From Acidobacteria bacterium UBA2999 (lineage in GTDB: Bacteria; Acidobacteriota; Vicinamibacteria; Vicinamibacterales; UBA2999): a stretch of DNA of 5,816 nt. This document shows positions 4,699 through 5,816 of this stretch, one piece after another; position 1 is the first letter of the stretch, and each line of letters begins with the position of its first letter. The DNA lies in assembly GCA_002346475.1 (NCBI GenBank), contig DDZV01000011.1:3923-9738 (forward strand), in the 5' to 3' direction. A model generated the notes under the pieces. It searched no databases and was not told the DNA's origin. It saw only the letters and a list, made by a program, of their open reading frames with translations. The translations under genes were made by a program, and so were the position numbers.

Positions 4699-5816
4699 AT
4701 GATCCATTCAACAAAAGACCCGCCCGATAAGGCGACGCAAAATCCAGCAGCGAGCGGTGAAGCAGAAACAGCTTCCGGACGTACCCTTGAAAACCTTAAA
4801 GCACGTCAATTAGCAAAACGCTACCAATTAGAGTTTGTCGATATGGACGAATTTCATATCGACCAAGAACTGTTTCGATCAATTCCAGCAGACTTGATGT
4901 TCCGATATAGCTTTGTGCCTCTGCGTCGGGAAGGCCAAGCTCTTGTAATAGCAGTCTCTGATCCTAGCAACCTTCAGATGACCGACGAGTTGGTAGCTGT
5001 TCTTGGTACTCCAGTCAGGGTTACTGCGGGGGCCTCCTCAGCAATTCTAAGCATTTTAAAGAAGAGTGAAAATTCCCAAAGAGTCTTGGAAGATGCAACA
5101 GTAAATCTTCAATCACAAGTGTCAGAAAATAATGATGACGACTATGAGAGCCTGACAGTTGAAACCCTGATAAATAACGAAAGCCCTATTATTCGTCTAG
5201 TCAACTCTGCGATTTTTACTGCAATTCAACGTCGCGCTAGTGATGTTCATATTGAGACAGGCGATGACGCCGTCTACGTGAAATACAGAATAGACGGTGT
5301 CTTGCAGTCAGCAATGCGACCTGTTTCGCATCAGTTTCACTCAGCTATTATTTCTCGTATTAAAGTGATGGCTGAATTAGATATCGCTGAAAAAAGAGTG
5401 CCTCAAGATGGGCGTTTCAAGATTCGCATGCCTGATAAAACGATTGATTTCCGTGTTTCAATAATGCCTAGTATCCACGGCGAAGATGCAGTAATTCGAA
5501 TTCTAGATAAAAAATCAATCAGCGAGCAATTTAGTGATCTTAGGCTAGACATTCTTGGATTTGAGAATGACGATCTAGATAAATTTAGAAAATACATTCG
5601 AAAACCGTATGGCATGGTTTTAGTTACTGGGCCAACCGGAAGTGGAAAAACTACTACTTTATATAGCGTATTAAAACACATCAATAAGCCTGGTATGAAT
5701 ATTTTGACAGCGGAAGATCCTGTGGAATATGAAATGGATGGAGTAGGACAAGTTCAAGTGCAAGAGGCAATTGGATATACTTTTGAAGAAGCTTTAAGAT
5801 CTTTTTTAAGACAAGA
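4699..5816 (+). CDS. PilB/GspE-family assembly ATPase, incomplete at right edge
   Basis: The reading frame stays open for 372 codons to the window end. The product is the hexameric cytoplasmic ATPase that powers pilus extension or type II secretion. After a polar N-terminus of about 35 residues comes an N-terminal GspE/MshEN-like domain (about 36-125; RYQLEFVDMDEF, SIPADLMFRYSFVPLR). Then follow an acidic linker and the catalytic region: SDVHIE (181-186), VPQDGR (234-239), Walker A GPTGSGKT (311-318), and the Asp box TAEDPVEYEMDGVGQVQV (337-354). It stops at LRQ, just before Walker B (normally DPDIIxxGEIRD). The zinc-binding tetracysteine region of the family is not visible. The N-terminus lacks the extra helical bundle that usually precedes RY-L-FVD in long PilB proteins. 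ATG follows the upstream TGA by one base, and GGTGG five bases before it can act as ribosome-binding site, so the two genes are probably translationally coupled. The gene order, platform then ATPase, is the reverse of the common pilB-pilT-pilC order. Confidence 0.95.
   Translation, partial: MIHSTKDPPDKATQNPAASGEAETASGRTLENLKARQLAKRYQLEFVDMDEFHIDQELFRSIPADLMFRYSFVPLRREGQALVIAVSDPSNLQMTDELVAVLGTPVRVTAGASSAILSILKKSENSQRVLEDATVNLQSQVSENNDDDYESLTVETLINNESPIIRLVNSAIFTAIQRRASDVHIETGDDAVYVKYRIDGVLQSAMRPVSHQFHSAIISRIKVMAELDIAEKRVPQDGRFKIRMPDKTIDFRVSIMPSIHGEDAVIRILDKKSISEQFSDLRLDILGFENDDLDKFRKYIRKPYGMVLVTGPTGSGKTTTLYSVLKHINKPGMNILTAEDPVEYEMDGVGQVQVQEAIGYTFEEALRSFLRQ

Noticed and set aside
5403..5684. 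Minus-strand open frame of 93 codons
   Set aside because: It is opposite the conserved ATPase core, including Walker A, of the PilB/GspE protein.
1..5816. CRISPR arrays, tRNA or rRNA genes, insertion sequences
   Set aside because: I saw no regularly spaced repeats, cloverleaf sequence, transposase or flanking terminal repeats.

Overview
The window looks like chromosomal DNA of a diderm bacterium with moderate, slightly AT-leaning base composition. The evidence is a type IV pilus or type II secretion gene pair together with a membrane-anchored M23 peptidase next to secA. From memory, the sequence style of the M23 N-terminus (YTFIIADRRSG) and of the PilC/GspF-like protein recalls Acidobacteriota and deltaproteobacterial relatives. 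That placement is tentative and needs a database search.

Layout: positions 1-3282 are read on the minus strand and 3486-5816 on the plus strand, with a divergent control region between them. Reading the minus strand from right to left there are four items. First, a 33-codon mini-ORF (3181-3282) made of the first and last pieces of a bacterial microcompartment (BMC) shell protein with the middle missing. Second, seven bases later, an acylating aldehyde dehydrogenase of the microcompartment type (1440-3173), with an unusually long C-terminal extension ending in a segment like those at the N-termini of EutQ and EutT. Third, after a hairpin and a candidate sigma70 promoter, a membrane-anchored M23 endopeptidase (406-1326). 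Fourth, the first 105 codons of secA (1-317), which run off the left edge. On the plus strand, a PilC/GspF inner-membrane platform protein (3486-4697) is followed one base later by a PilB/GspE assembly ATPase (4699 to the right edge, incomplete).

How the genes relate: the M23 gene and secA are probably co-transcribed, since both concern the cell envelope and protein export. The pilC/gspF-like and pilB/gspE-like genes encode the membrane platform and the motor of one filament or secretion machine. The aldehyde dehydrogenase and the shell-protein remnant look like what is left of a microcompartment operon.

The most notable observation is the BMC remnant. It joins MTGALGMVETKGLI, a typical BMC-H start, to DPSVHVIPRPHTEVDSGTS, a typical BMC-H end. 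The reading frame is intact, a strong GGAGG ribosome-binding site is kept, and it ends just before an aldehyde dehydrogenase that has no good ribosome-binding site of its own. This suggests either a decayed shell gene or a shell gene reduced to a translation-coupling leader. Further speculative signals are a Pro-Pro-stop with a C7 run and an inverted repeat at the M23/secA junction, and an attenuator-like hairpin set ahead of the pilC/gspF-like gene.
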